A stretch of DNA of 64,000 nucleotides, taken from NCBI GenBank assembly GCA_034231615.1, contig CM067315.1, positions 32,011,191-32,075,190 on the forward strand, written 5' to 3'. This stretch comes from Meghimatium bilineatum. Taxonomy: Eukaryota > Mollusca > Gastropoda > Stylommatophora > Philomycidae. The position numbers and the translations under genes were made by a program. A model generated the notes under the pieces. The model ran no database searches. It saw only the letters and a list, made by a program, of their open reading frames with translations, and had not been told where the DNA came from. Shown here in pieces: positions 21,395 to 32,319 of the stretch; position 1 is the first letter of the stretch; each line of letters opens with the position of its first letter.

Positions 21395-22045
21395 ATAAAC
21401 GAACGCGAGAAGCCTATGAACATTGTACTTTTTCTGCTAGCATTCAATGGCACACTAGTGAACGTAAACACTGCCAAAATCACTATAGTAAAAAAATCTG
21501 GGTTGATGGCTACATCCAGAATAGGATACGCTACTGAAGAAAACATACTGACTTGTTTGTTCATTGCACATCTAACATCAAGTGTGGTCAATATTCGACT
21601 TTTGAAATACTTCTTCAGGTTTTCATGATACCGTTAATCTCGGTGGTATAACATGTCTTCATTTGAACCGAGAAACGAAACATTTTTTCAGCCGATATGG
21701 TTTCCGATAAATCAGTGGTGGTTAAAAATACGGCCCGCAAGCCAAATCTGACTGCCAAACCATTTTTTTGTTTCTGGCATGCAAAGCTGATCTAAAAATA
21801 CTACATGCGCTGATTCCTGAGCTCAGAAGACGCTGTTTTAGGTTCCAAAAGGACTAAAGAAGTGTCTTTTTGGCCCCACACTATACGAAAAAAAGGTTAA
21901 TCTGGCACAAAGACCTCAAGAGGTTTCAAAAATCTTGGATAAATGGAGCTGCATAATATCAATCACAGGCTTGGAGAGAATACGACTGATGAATATGAAA
22001 GATTCCAACACAGATTTAATAAATTATCTGGTTAAAAACTGCATG
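21395..22045. other. unassigned stretch
   Basis: No family is recognised. Open frames extending out of the 18-bp array end by 21628. Confidence 0.4.
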
Positions 22046-22670
22046 ATTGCTGTTGTTGTTCCTGTTTTTATTGCTGTTTTTGTTTCTTATTCTTGCTGAG
22101 TTTTCTTTATTTTGTTGTTATTTCTGTTGTTTTTGTAGCTGTAGTTGTTTTCGATGTTGTTGGGATTGTTGTTATTGTTGTTATTATTTTTGTTGCTACT
22201 ATTTTTATGATGTCATTATAGGTTATGCAAATGCTGTTTTTTTTAATTTCTGTTTTTGACGTTCTTGGTATTACTGTTGCTATTTTTAATTGATATTGTT
22301 GTTGTTGCTGTTATTTTTTGTTTCTGTTTTTAGTGTTTCTATTGCTATTTTTGTTCCTGCTAGTCTTTTATTGCGGTTTTTGTTGATGTTGTAATTTATG
22401 TTGTTGTTATTTTTAATATGTTGTTGTTACTGTTTTTGTTACTATTTTTGTATGTTGTTGTAACTATTTTTTTGTTGCTATATTTATATGATGTTGCTGC
22501 TTTTTTTGGTTGGTATTATGGTTTTATGCAGTTTATTGTTGTTGTGTATTTGTTGTTATGTTATGGTTGTTGTCTTTCTTGTTGTGTGTATTGTAACTGT
22601 TTATGTTATTGTAACTCCTGCTGTTTTGTTGATGTTATTGGTGTTGCTGCTGCAGAAGAACTATTGTAGA
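22046..22670. repeat. GTT/ATTTTT-rich low-complexity block, ~620 bp
   Basis: TGTTGTTATT and TTTTTGTTGCTATT words dominate the plus strand with little A-richness, giving poly-Leu/Val/Cys open frames. It is a decayed trinucleotide repeat. Confidence 0.85.
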
Positions 22671-23604
22671 TCTGTTACCAGAGTGACTACGTGAAAGCAC
22701 TTTTATGTTCATTATTATCTGTTAGCCCTGAACAGTGCACGAGTGCAAAATAATTGCAGAAACAATAATCATATGCACGATGTTCTGTGTTCATCTTACA
22801 TCCTAGCTACACAAATCTTACGTCTTACGTTAATCCTATATATCGTCCAATCCTAGCAAATTAATCTCCTCTTTCCTCCACATTAATCATACAATAATCC
22901 TGCTTGTTCCCACGTTTAATCACATTAACATTACATTAATCATTACCCAATCTCCTATCAGCATAAATTAGATATTAATCCTATTTACCCCCCCCCCCCT
23001 CCACCTTTTATCAAATTAATCTTACACTAATCCTACTGCCCACTCATCTCATTCACATCGTAGATTTCTTCTCGAACATTATTATCCACAAGACAGGCAC
23101 ATCGTTTAACGTTGTATATTCCAGTAGATAATGCGTTTCTATGGACGGCCTGTCTGCCTGGGAAGCTGCTGTCTTCAATGACTGTCATATGACTCGACGG
23201 AATCCATCCATCAAACCGAAGCCAGGCTCATAAATGGTTCAGAGGAATCGCTTGCCGCAATGAACAAACACGACACTTCTTTAAGTGTGTGTGACCTTAG
23301 ATGTTCAAATTGTTCTTAATGTTTTTCCTTCTTCCTTCGTTCTGCGGTTGAAAGAACTCATAAGCAGTTTGTTCATACAAGAAGTAATATTTAAGTAGTT
23401 TCTCGTGTAGGAATTATGTTGTTGATATGCATCTCTTTCTTATATTCTTTGCCTTCAGCTTCACAGTTGTAGATGTATTTCGTTGCGATCAATTTAATGT
23501 CATGGTATCCGTTGCTTCAAGGGAGATTTTAAATGTTGTGCAAATGTGGTGATGAAAGTTGTTACTTTAAGGCACAAGTATGCCTGACATTGACAAATGT
23601 ATTT
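22671..23604. other. unassigned, partly ATTAATC-rich
   Basis: 22790-23040 has repeated ATTAATCCTA/ATTAATCATA words, a decayed short-period repeat, and a C9-10 run near 22989. 23041-23604 shows nothing I recognise. Confidence 0.5.
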
Positions 23605-25350
23605 TAGTTAGTTAGTGTTTTAGTAGTTCGGCAGTTAATTCATTAGTTTGTTAGTTTATTCATTCGTTAGCTCGTCAGATATTTAGCGAATACATGAATA
23701 AGTTGGTTAATCAGTTATCGTGAGTCTTTCAAAAAGCACGTTAGTTAATTAGTTTTTTGGTTGGTTAATTAATTAATTAGATAGACAGTTGGTTTTTTTA
23801 GTTGGTTTCTTGATTGGTTGGCTATTTAAATGATTTATTAGGTAATTAATTTGTTAGAATTAATAGTTAGTCTGGCAGCTAGTGTGATAGTTATTTTTGT
23901 TGGTTGCTTAGTTAGTTAAATAGTTAGATTGTATGTTAATTAATTTTTTTGGTTGGTTAATGAGTTAATTAGTTAGACAGTCTGGAAATTAGTGTATTGT
24001 TACTTTTGTTGATTGATTAGTTAGCTAAATTGTTATACAACAAGTATGTTAGTTATTTTTTGGAAATGGGTTAATTTGTTAGGCAGTATGTTAATTTATT
24101 TTGCTTGTTGTTTAGAAAGTTTATTCGTTAGACATTCTAACAATTAGTGTGTTAGTTACATTTGTTGGTAAATTAGTTAATTTATTAGTTAGACAATTAG
24201 TATGATGGTTTATTTGTTACTTGGTTAGTTAGTTAATTAGATAGATAAACCGTTAGCTTACCAACTTGTGTTTTGGTCAAATAGTCCGAGTCTGACAGTT
24301 AATGTGTTAATTGGATGGTTTGGTTTTAATTAATGGATTAGCTAGTTTGTCTATTCAGTTAGTATATTAGTTAGTTACTTTGATTTGCTGCTTACTTAGT
24401 TAAATTAGTTAGACAATCTGTCGATTACTTAATTAATATGTTAGATAGCACGTTTGTCAGTTAGTTGTGTTAGCTATTTTTCTGGTTAGTTGGTTAGTTA
24501 TACAATTAGTAAGACGCTAATCTTTCACTTAACGTGTTAGATACATTTGCTGGTTGGTTAATTAGTTAGACAAGTATTGTCATATTTACTTTGATTTGAT
24601 GGATAGTTAGTAAAAAATGTTAGACAAAACAGTTTATCAGTCAGTGAATTAGTTAGTTATTTTGGTTTGATTGATTGGTTGATTAGTTAGTTAACTATTT
24701 AAATAGCTAGTTACTTAGTTAGTGAAATTGATAGTTAGTTACTCAGTTAGTCACTTAATTATTTAAATAGTTAGCTAATTAGTTAGTAGGTTAATATGTT
24801 AGTTAGTTAGCTAGTCAGTCAATCTTTAAGTTAGTGTGTTAAGTTACTTAGTTAGACATATTGTCAGTCTGTCAGTTAATGTGTCAGTCACTTTAGTTAG
24901 TTAGTTAATTAGTTAGCTACTTATTCAATTAGTTACTTAATTAGTCAGTTATTTACTTGGTTGGTTAGTTAGATAGTTATTTAATTAGTCATATAGTTAG
25001 CTAGCTAGTTAGTTAGTTTGTTTGTTTGTTAGTTAGTTAGTAAGTAGGTAGTTAGTTAGTTATTTAGTTAGTTAGTTAGTTAGTTAGTTACTTAGTTAGT
25101 TAATTAGTTAGTTAGTTAGTTAGTTAGTTAAGCGGAGATTCTGTCAGTTAGTGTGTCAGGTAGTTACTGTAGTTAGTTGGTTATGTGGTTTGTTCGTTGA
25201 TTAGTTAGCTAATTAGTTAGTTAAATAGTTATTTAATTAATTAGTTAGTTAGTTACTTTATTGGTTATTTGATTGGATGCCTGATTAGTTAGTTAGCTAG
25301 TTAGACCGCCAGTCTGCCAGTTTATTTGTTAGTGAGACACCCAGTCTGTC
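23605..25350. repeat. TTAG-rich tetranucleotide block, ~1.75 kb
   Basis: Degenerate (TTAG)n with TTAA, GTTA, TTGG and CAGT interruptions is present throughout and purest at 24990-25130 (runs such as TTAGTTAGTTAGTTAG). Recurrent GACAGTCTG/GTCAGTTAGTGTG words every 100-200 bp suggest a longer ancestral unit. It is not a telomere: both TTAGGG and TTAGG tracts are absent. Confidence 0.92.
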
Positions 25351-25699
25351 TGTTGGTTTTTCATATCAGATTATTTTCCTATCATGGCGTCACCTAATAT
25401 GAAATACGAAATAACCTATAAAAATGTTCAATCGGTCAGATCAACCAGGAAAAATTACGCTGACCGCAGGATCTACGATGTGGCCGAAGGAATGTATCTA
25501 ATTTAATCGCTTGGCGACGGATTGAAATGGGTTTAGAATTCAGCCATCACCTGGCTTTTGCAAAATTAATTACTCACATGAATCACTTAACACCAGGAAA
25601 CAGTGATTATCTTGGAATATAAAAAACATTTCTCTATTGCTGTTAGTGAGTGCCAAAGTCGACACTGGTCAGGTATGACCAAGTACAAAAGATAAAGAT
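25351..25699. other. unassigned stretch
   Basis: No feature is recognised. Confidence 0.4.
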
Positions 25700-25950
25700 G
25701 TGTAAGCTACCAAAGTAAGACATGAAGAAGCTACCAGAAACAATCATCAAGAAACCACCAAAGATAAATATTAAGGAGCCACAAAAATAAACATAAAGAA
25801 GGTATCAAAGATAAACATGAAGACACTGCCAAAAATAACATGAAGAAATCACTGAAAATAAATTGAAGAAGCTACCAGAGAGACAAACATGAAGAAACCA
25901 CCAAGGATAAAGGAAAAGAAACCACCGTAGATAAAGATGAAGAGACAATA
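25700..25950. repeat. degenerate ~30-bp minisatellite
   Basis: AAGAAACCACCAAAGATAAA and GAAGCTACCAGAGA-type units recur about eight times with variable spacing. Confidence 0.75.
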
Positions 25951-26372
25951 GTAATAGTTTTACTAATAAAAAAATACAAATATTTGGAAATGATTAAGAA
26001 TGAAAAAATGCGACCTTGTCAGTTAATGACCTACGGAGATATCCCGTGAGCTGCATGAGCCACAGAGTCAATATTGTCAGCACGCTTCTCGTGACCTCTG
26101 AGAGGGTGCCACTTCTGTAAGCCCTCGAGTCAGCAAATAACAAAATGAGAGAATACAACAACAGGCCCCGGTGTGACTCACTCAATGTTCCGTGCTTGTG
26201 TCTGTGAGAGAGACAGGAATTGTGTGTGAGGGATTTCTGTATGTTTGTATATGTTTGATTCTTGTTATTAATTTCTCGATCTCTAGAAATTATTAGCAGT
26301 AGAACTTCTTTGTCCTTTTGTGTTATCTATGATAGGAAATATATTATTTTAGTGATTTATGTGATACATGTG
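25951..26372. other. unassigned stretch
   Basis: No feature is recognised. Confidence 0.4.
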
Positions 26373-26430
26373 TGGCGGAGTGGTTAGAGCACCCACAATT
26401 CAGATATTCGAAAGGGCTGAGTACACCCCT
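26373..26430 (+). mobile_element. tRNA-like SINE head fragment
   Basis: TGGCGGAGTGGTTAGAGC (26373-26390) matches a pol III A box closely. A B-box-like GGCTGAGTACACC follows at 26415. No tRNA cloverleaf was found, so I read it as a SINE head, cut at its right side by the 133-bp repeats. Confidence 0.55.
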
Positions 26431-26434
26431 CTTC

Positions 26435-26836
26435 AACTCACTAATACACATGTAGTATTGACTATTTTCTTTCAAGTTGTGTGATACATAAAATACAGAA
26501 AGATAGCTCTTATATAGAGCCAATAATGATGCATAGATGTGAATCTTGGACACTCAACAGAATAGTGAACTCACTAATACACATGTAGTATTGACTATTT
26601 TCCTTTCAAGTTGTGTGATACATAAAATACAGAAAGATAGCTCTTATATAGAGCCAATAATGATGCATAGATGTGAATCTTGGACACTCAACAGAATAGT
26701 GAACTCACTAATACACATGTAGTATTGACTATTTTCCTTTCAAGTTGTGTGATACATAAAATACAGAAAGATATCTCTTATATAGAGCCAATAATGATGC
26801 ATAGATGTGAATCTTGGACACTCAACAGAATAGTGA
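26435..26836. repeat. 133/134-bp tandem triplication derived partly from RT sequence
   Basis: Copies start at 26435, 26568 and 26702 with AACTCACTAATACACATG and are almost identical. The second half of each unit (IEPIMMHRCESWTLNRIV when translated) is RT thumb coding sequence. The third copy continues without a junction into downstream RT codons, so the tandem arose by duplication at the edge of the retroelement remnant. Confidence 0.92.
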
Positions 26837-27190
26837 ACAATTATATTGAAACAACAGATATGTTTTATAGAAGAATATTAAGAGCACCATGGACAGATAA
26901 AAGCGTAACGAAAATATCTTGAAAGAAATTAAATCAAAAAGAGTTATTTACCCGCATCATAAAGTGTCATTCCATATTTTTTTTAACCACATTATGAGAA
27001 AAGGAAAGATGGAACACATTGTAAAAACAGGTAAAGTTGAAGAACAAAAGAGAAGATGCTTGACAACCTAGGATTGGTGCATGGGAGAACACCTTATTGG
27101 AAATGATTGACAGCATACGAAAAAGAAGGCTGTGGAAAGAGGAGAAACAACGCCACACGGCATGGACCACAAGAAGAAGGAAAGGCGTCA
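26780..27190 (+). pseudogene. RTE-like RT thumb/C-terminal remnant
   Basis: Text reads CESWTLNRIVNNYIET, then MFYRRILRAPWTDKSV, a stop, then LKEIKSK, a broken F-x-NHIMRKGKMEHIVKTG segment, and a K-rich VEEQKRR stretch to 27120. This corresponds to the YGxESWTL, M-x-YRRxLRxPWT and HIMRxGxxEHIVxTG boxes. The 3' terminal part and any microsatellite tail are missing or unrecognised. Confidence 0.8.
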
Positions 27191-27374
27191 GCTCATTTGT
27201 GAGTGCATTTAGTGTGTTCTCGGGAACTTTAAATTGGAGCAAAGAATATGAGCATATTTGTTACCGGACGTATTCGTATGCGATTAAGGACGTTTAGAGG
27301 GTGGAGCCGACTGTTCGACCACGAAGAGAGTTAAAGAGACTCTATTATCGGATGTGTTATACCGACTGGGGTAA

Positions 27375-27475
27375 ATATCTCTGCCAAGCTGTAAACCATG
27401 ATATAACGTTTTCCCTTCTCTCGGACTGTATCCTGCTAATTTGCATGAGAGTTTGAGAATAAACACATAAGCGAT
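27375..27475 (-). mobile_element. family A repeat, head fragment
   Basis: Minus-strand CAAACTCTCATGCAAATTAG, CAGGATACAGTCCGAGAGAA and GGTTTACAGCTTGGCAGAGA follow the family order. It is truncated after about 100 bp. Confidence 0.6.
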
Positions 27476-27719
27476 AGTCGTAAAATCATAATTGTTAAGA
27501 CAAAATACTATGGGGGTTTCCATAAGAGAAAAGAACAAAAACTCGCCATATAAGCATGTCATCTATTTGGGGTTTTCTGTTGCTCTGTAGATGGTCTTGT
27601 GTGCTGGTGGTCAAACCTCAGACCTCCGCATACGGAAGATCATTAGGTCTGACTATTGGCATATCGGACCAACCATTTTGCAACATTAAACTCTCAGTCG
27701 ATGACATGTACATATAGCA
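27476..27719. other. unassigned spacer
   Basis: No feature is recognised. It might include 5' portions of the mariner remnant. Confidence 0.35.
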
Positions 27720-28135
27720 CATATACAACATGTAACACATGTACAAAAAATGGATAAAAACAGTTGGATTATGCTACATAACAATGCGTCGACACATCAC
27801 TCCCTATTGGTAAAATAATACCTCACAAAGCACAATGTGATTAAATTGAAACAGCCTCCACATTTTTCCCTACCTTGCACCGGCTGATTTTTTCTTGTAC
27901 CATCGACTGAAATCACCATTGAAAAGACAGCTATTCAAGGATGCAGATAAAGTTATCATCAATGTGACATGGCATTGAGAGAAGTGTAAAAGCATTGGTT
28001 CCACGAATTTTTCCAGCATCTGTATGTACATTGTAAAAGTGTTTAGTTGTGAAAGAAAAAAACTTTGAAGGAAATGTAGTGTATATAAATCTATTGTTAC
28101 TTATTTCTATATAATCCATTCCGGGAATTATTTGA
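27720..28135 (+). pseudogene. mariner-family transposase C-terminal remnant
   Basis: Plus-strand text: KMDKNSWIMLHNNASTHHS, LLVK, stop, YLTKHNVIKLKQPPHFS, a one-base frameshift, then PYLAPADFFLYHRLKSPLKR, QLFKDADKVIINVTW and, after a stop, a decayed tail. This follows the order of mariner transposases: the HDNAxxH motif containing the second catalytic aspartate, PPYSPDLAP and DFFLFxxLK with the third aspartate, 34-35 residues later as expected for DD34D. The second aspartate is asparagine here. With stops and the frameshift it is dead. I did not find terminal inverted repeats. Confidence 0.82.
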
Positions 28136-28270
28136 AGCTGCCTCGTATAGTGTGTCTATACATTCGAGATGGAAGTTAAGAGACAATAATCTATAGTATA
28201 TTGCTTCCTACCAAGACTGTGTTATCGGTACCAAACCTGGTCTCTCTCATCTTCACATTACAGAAAGATA

Positions 28271-28660
28271 GTGACATGTGTGATGAAATGCTTGAGAAAA
28301 GCTGCCAGGGTCACCAGGGTTGACAGATTGCGGAATGAATATATCAGGGAAAGAATATGTATAATATATTGTACAGATTACATAGAGAGAGAACAGATCA
28401 AGTGGTTTGGCAACATTATGAGAATGCACCACGAAAAGTTGCCCGTACAAGTATATAATCAAATGAGATCAGGGTACAACGCCAGAGGAAGACCACGGAA
28501 AAGATGGATAGAAAACGTCAGGGACATCCTGTACAGACACGGTCATAGCACAGCCGAGGCCACACATCTGGCGATAGAACGCAAGCTCTACCTCCAATCA
28601 CCCCTACGCTTAACGGCAAGAGTGGATCACAAACCACCTGGGGAAAGACAATAGACAAAA
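28271..28660 (+). pseudogene. RT C-terminal remnant, family K, longest open copy
   Basis: An uninterrupted 127-codon frame reads MKCLRKAARVTRVDRLRNE, then EREQIKWFGNIMRMHHEKLP, VQVYNQMRSGYNARGRPRKR, WIENVRDILYRHGHS, then THLAIERKLYLQSPLRLTAR and ends VDHKPPGERQ. It encodes the thumb-distal C-terminus of a non-LTR RT, with the KWFGxIMRM and GRPRKRWIENVRD boxes intact. The ATG at 28271 is probably just an internal methionine. The absence of stops marks it as the youngest family K copy here. It lacks the catalytic palm and cannot be a functional polymerase. Confidence 0.85.
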
Positions 28661-28888
28661 TACAGTCGCTGTGCACTGACGGCGCACAGATCCCTCGCTA
28701 AGTACTTATAATTCATATAAATGGCATCATCATGTAAATGAATGTACAGTAACTATGTAGACTATTTCTTAAAATAGTCATTTCTTAAAAGCGAAAAAGG
28801 GGGGGGGGGGGGTGGTGAGTACTACAAAATCCCGCTTCATATATGGGTTCGATGAAAAGTATAACACCGCATGCAAAAATGTAATACT
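28661..28888. other. unassigned spacer with a G run
   Basis: A G12-13 run occurs near 28800-28812. This is probably the 3' untranslated end of the family K copy. Confidence 0.4.
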
Positions 28889-29192
28889 GTGGCTACATAT
28901 TATTGAAGTATTTGTTGTGGCTACATATTATTGAAGTATTTTTTGTGGCTACAGATTATTGAAGTATTTGTTGTGGCTACAGATTATTGAAGTATTTGTT
29001 GTGGCTACAGATTATTGAAGTATTTGTTGTGGCTACAGATTATTGAAGTATTTGTTGTGGCTACAGATTTATGAAGTATTTGTTGTGGCTACAGATTATT
29101 GAAGTATTTGTTGTGGCTACAGATTATTGAAGTATTTGTTGTGGCTACAGATTTATTAAGTATTTGTTGTGGCTACATATTATTGAAGTATT
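28889..29192. repeat. 28-bp minisatellite, about 11 copies
   Basis: Units are GTGGCTACAGATTATTGAAG plus TATTTGTT. Edge copies carry ACATATTATT, central ones ACAGATTATT, and two have ACAGATTTAT. Confidence 0.96.
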
Positions 29193-29459
29193 AGCTATCG
29201 GCAAGAAATTTGAAACGAATTATTGCGTACGGTTTAGAAAATACTGGGTGAAATGTGACACAAAGAGGATTGAATGTCTGCGTGCCAGAATGAGAAGTAT
29301 GATTAATCAGTCAATGAAAATATCAACATGCATATCTTTGTGCATATTCTGGGCGAGACTGGCATCTTATGGGTTTGTCCGAAGTACAATTATTTCTCAA
29401 TAGCTGCCAGGTGTGACATGAGCTGTCTTAGAAAGACAGAAAACTTCTTCGTTGTATGC
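29193..29459. other. unassigned spacer
   Basis: No family is recognised. Short open frames only. Confidence 0.35.
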
Positions 29460-29612
29460 CTTGCGGCGGACCCCCTGAAAGCATTCCGCTGACCATCCTG
29501 AGAAGGACGTATGAGGGTGATCTGCGTTGTGTCATATTTTACAGCAAGCTGCGTTTTCTGCGCTTTTCGACTTGACACATCCGTCTTCAGCCAGCATTTT
29601 TTGGCGGGGTTG
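29460..29612 (+). mobile_element. family A/B-type repeat fragment
   Basis: ATCTGCGTTGTGTCATATTTTACAG-like text, TGCGCTTTTCGACTTGACAC and ATCCGTCTTCAGCCAGCA follow the shared A/B order. The end resembles family B (GTCTTC-GC). Confidence 0.55.
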
Positions 29613-29811
29613 GCATTCCCGTATCTTCGATCCATAGTACTTGACCAGGTTACAGCAGGATTGCTGCACTCCTGTTTCCAGGCCCACTGCGTGGAAGTGT
29701 ACTGAGGGTCTTGGCCAGCTGTAGTTCGCTGACCCTGATGCTCGACCAGCTATGAAGCGCTGACCTATGCACTCTGGTGTGCATGTCATCTCTGGGCCCA
29801 TGTATAAAACA

Positions 29812-30122
29812 GAACAAGAACAAATCATGTGAGGAACGTAGAAGATTCCACGAGCTATAGGAATAACATCGGAAGACAAATATATTGGGAAAACAGAGAC
29901 TAAAACGGTTTGGTCACTTGAGAATGAATCTTTGTTTGCCTGAGGCAAGAGCATACAAGATGAAAATAGAAACAGGAAGATACAGAGGAAGACCAAGAAG
30001 GAGATGGGTTGAATGAGTTACCAACATTCTGAGATGTCACAATATTACTGCATATTAAGCGACCACACGTGTCCAGAAAACAGATCGTCCTTCAATCCTT
30101 CGACGCTTTACAGCAACAGAAG
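29812..30122 (+). pseudogene. RT C-terminal remnant, family K
   Basis: Frames, with breaks: R-T-NHVRNVE, a GRQIYWEN-like stretch, KRFGHLRMNLCLPEARAYK, GRYRGRPRRRWVE, stop. The downstream DNA (GAGTTACCAACATTCTGAGA, TTACTGCATATTAAGCGACC, ACGCTTTACAGCAAC) is shared with the copy at 50640-50955, so these two form a subfamily. Confidence 0.7.
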
Positions 30123-30159
30123 TGAAGAATATATATATATATGTATATGATATATATAT

Positions 30160-30370
30160 ATCATCATCAAGTGCCGTGTTAAATGACGTTGGCGATCATA
30201 TTTCTCCATGTACATCGATCTCCCATACATGTCATAATCTCTGTTGGTGTCGTCAACCGAAGCCATTTAGTCAAACTGTCCAATATCTTTTCTTTAGGTC
30301 TTCCCCTTGATCTTTTCCCTTCTATCTTTCCTGTTGTCACTATATTCTCAATGCCTCCTCTTCTCATTAT
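30160..30370 (-). pseudogene. RTE-like 3' terminus with (TGA)n-(TA)n tail
   Basis: The minus strand reads MRRGGIENIVTTGKIEGKRS, RGRPKEKILDSLTKWL, then RCTWRNMIANVI, H-G-T, and passes into TGATGATGATATATATATC. It is open for about 60 codons. It represents the same box order as the plus-strand copies at 45400-45617 and 47860-48047. Its tail shows TGA units followed by TA units. Confidence 0.8.
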
Positions 30371-30464
30371 GTGCCCAATAAATGTTGACTGTCTTTTCTT
30401 ATATTATCAATAATGCATCTTTTTACATCCATCCTTCTAAGACATTCTTCACTAATAATCTTTA
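30371..30464. other. RT-derived spacer upstream of the minus-strand RTE tail
   Basis: ATGTTGACTGTCTTTTCTTA-type sequence reads on the minus strand as an RT-like QYKKRQSTF segment. Too short for a firm call. Confidence 0.35.
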
Positions 30465-30885
30465 CTTGGAGCATACGGTTGTGTCTGTGGGTCTCACCAA
30501 TGGCTCACTAGACAAACCAACCATGCAACAGAAAATCTTAGTAGATGACATGCTTTTATATTGAGGTTATCTTCTTATAGAAGCTTCATGGCAAGTCATC
30601 TATACAATCCCGTAATCGTAACCTTCGATAACAGTTACCATGTTGTTCCGACAGGCCGACGTTGTGCTTGAGCTAGTTACGGGCACAGTGTGGGTGGGCG
30701 GAACAACAAAGAAACCTGTCGCAAGGGCCAGAGTTGTGCGCTGATGTCGACGTCTGTTTCGGCAACAGTGGACTCGAAACACCATCGAGTCTGATGATGG
30801 CTGCTGGAACATAAGGCGGAGCTCTTATGGGAATGCCCCACGTGCTATGAGTCCAGTTTCTAATCAAGAATCTTTGCTGTTCAAG
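30465..30885 (+). repeat. composite repeat: head module H1 plus tail C
   Basis: The head (30470-30600) has GGTCTCACCAATGGCTCACT, AGACAAACCAACCATGCAAC, TTAGTAGATGACATG and AGAAGCTTCATGGCA. It is followed by tail C (30600-30885): TCGTAACCTTCGATAACAG, CATGTTGTTCCGACAGGCCG, GAAACCTGTCGCAAGGGCCA, TGATGTCGACGTCTGTTTCG, ATGGGAATGCCCCACGTGC, TTTCTAATCAAGAATC. The same head-plus-C layout is at 37690-38105. The same head is joined to a different tail (D) at 35445-36073 and 61821-62450. Tail C on its minus strand keeps a ~60-codon open frame in all three long copies. Confidence 0.85.
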
Positions 30886-31904
30886 AAATGCGTAACATTC
30901 TTTCGAATAAACCACATCTCCGCTGCCTCCAATGATTTTTGTGATGATGATGATATATATATATATAACTATTCCTGTTATTATCCAATCGACATACACA
31001 GAGATACTGTCCATCCCTGATACCCCATAACACACTGCATTCCTTATCGTCTTCACTATCATCATCACCCACCCAGTAGAACTGCGATAGCCATTTTCGA
31101 CTACGACGGTCAAATAACATCAACAGTACACTACATCAAATAATGAATCAGTCTTCGGTAGAAACCAAAGTTCACAAAAAGAGGAAGAAGAACCTCTGAC
31201 AATAAGATAGTGATGGTTTGTGTATACGTACTATTTCACGTGCAGAAGAGCTCGTGTTTGTAAGAAAACAGAAGTCCAGACCAAGTGCTCCTATTGTGTT
31301 ATATAATGCGACTTATTATGGATGCCACGTAGAAGGGGAGATAAATCATTCACCGAGGCTGTTGCGTGTCTCTTCGCGTGCATTCATAAGCTAAGTACGT
31401 TCGATTTTTCCATTTGCTGATGCTTGGGTTAGTGGATCCTTATCTAGAACACGGGAGGGGTTCGTTTCGCACTTTTTGAAATATTTGAGAGTGTTATTTA
31501 TACATTTCGAGTAAATGGCAGCGACTATCAAATCGGTTTTCAACCCCATTGGTATGTACCTCATTTCAGGTCACGGAGGGTTTTCTGTGAGGTTGCCGGC
31601 TGAAAAGAGCTACAACAAAAGATATTATGAAGATTTTTTAAATTGTAATTGGTGTCTTAATAATTAATTAATTAATTTCTCTAGGGTTCAAGATTATATA
31701 TATGGCAGTGATCATATCTTTCAATTTTTGGCTCATCATTGCAAGCTTCTCTAGTTCTTCTGTATTGATTATCACCAGTATTGATTTTTCTCTGTTGATC
31801 GTTCGTGCTGAGTTTGTTTTGGGAGACTTACTTTTCTTTGCCCTGTGTGTTCCACAAGAAGATTTATTTGCATCTATTTAAGTACATACAAACTTTAATC
31901 ACCG
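30886..31904. other. unassigned, ~1 kb
   Basis: A short (AT)n occurs near 30953-30967. A fragment at 31090-31195 ending AAAGAGGAAGAAG may be a decayed A/B-type repeat on the minus strand. The rest has no recognised family and no defensible open frame. Confidence 0.4.
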
Positions 31905-32100
31905 CGTGTTTTTCTGTTAAGGAGTGCAGAAGGCTTTTTAACTGTGGAAATAAAGGCCGCTTTGCCATAGCTGTTTCCGCGACGTGTACAGGAAGAATTT
32001 TCTATTGCACCTACGAGAGACAAAAATCCTTGTTCCAACCGTTGGTTTAAACCGAGACCTCATGATTCGAAGACTGGCGTGCTAACCATACGGCCAATTT
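31905..32100 (-). mobile_element. tRNA-derived SINE, family E, copy 2
   Basis: On the minus strand an A-box-like TTGGCCGTATGGTTAGCACG (plus 32077-32096) and a B-box-like GGTTTAAACC (32043-32054) precede a body shared with 36100-36475: ACAGGAAGAATTTTCTATTG, GCGACGTGTACAGG and GGAGTGCAGAAGGC words. The B box is degenerate. Confidence 0.7.
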
Positions 32101-32319
32101 AGTAGGTGACCAATATAATTCCCACTTCTCCAAGCTCATTGTCGATGTAATAGCAATTTCTTTGTTCTCTAACACTTGACTTAATTCTGGGTTTATTGTA
32201 CTCTCAGTGAATCTGATTCATATTCTGTCCAGACCTCAGTGAATCGGATCCATATTCTGTCCAGACCTTAGTCTTCCTTATGGGTGTTATGAGAAATTCA
32301 CACTTCTGGTCTAGTACAA

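Noticed and set aside
21217-21628. 123-124-codon open frames on both strands
   Set aside because: They pass through an 18-bp repeat (multiple of three) and have no recognisable domain; both strands open equally, so coding is not supported.
23605-25350. Telomere or interstitial telomere repeat
   Set aside because: The repeated word is TTAG with TTAA/GTTA interruptions; TTAGGG or TTAGG tracts are absent.
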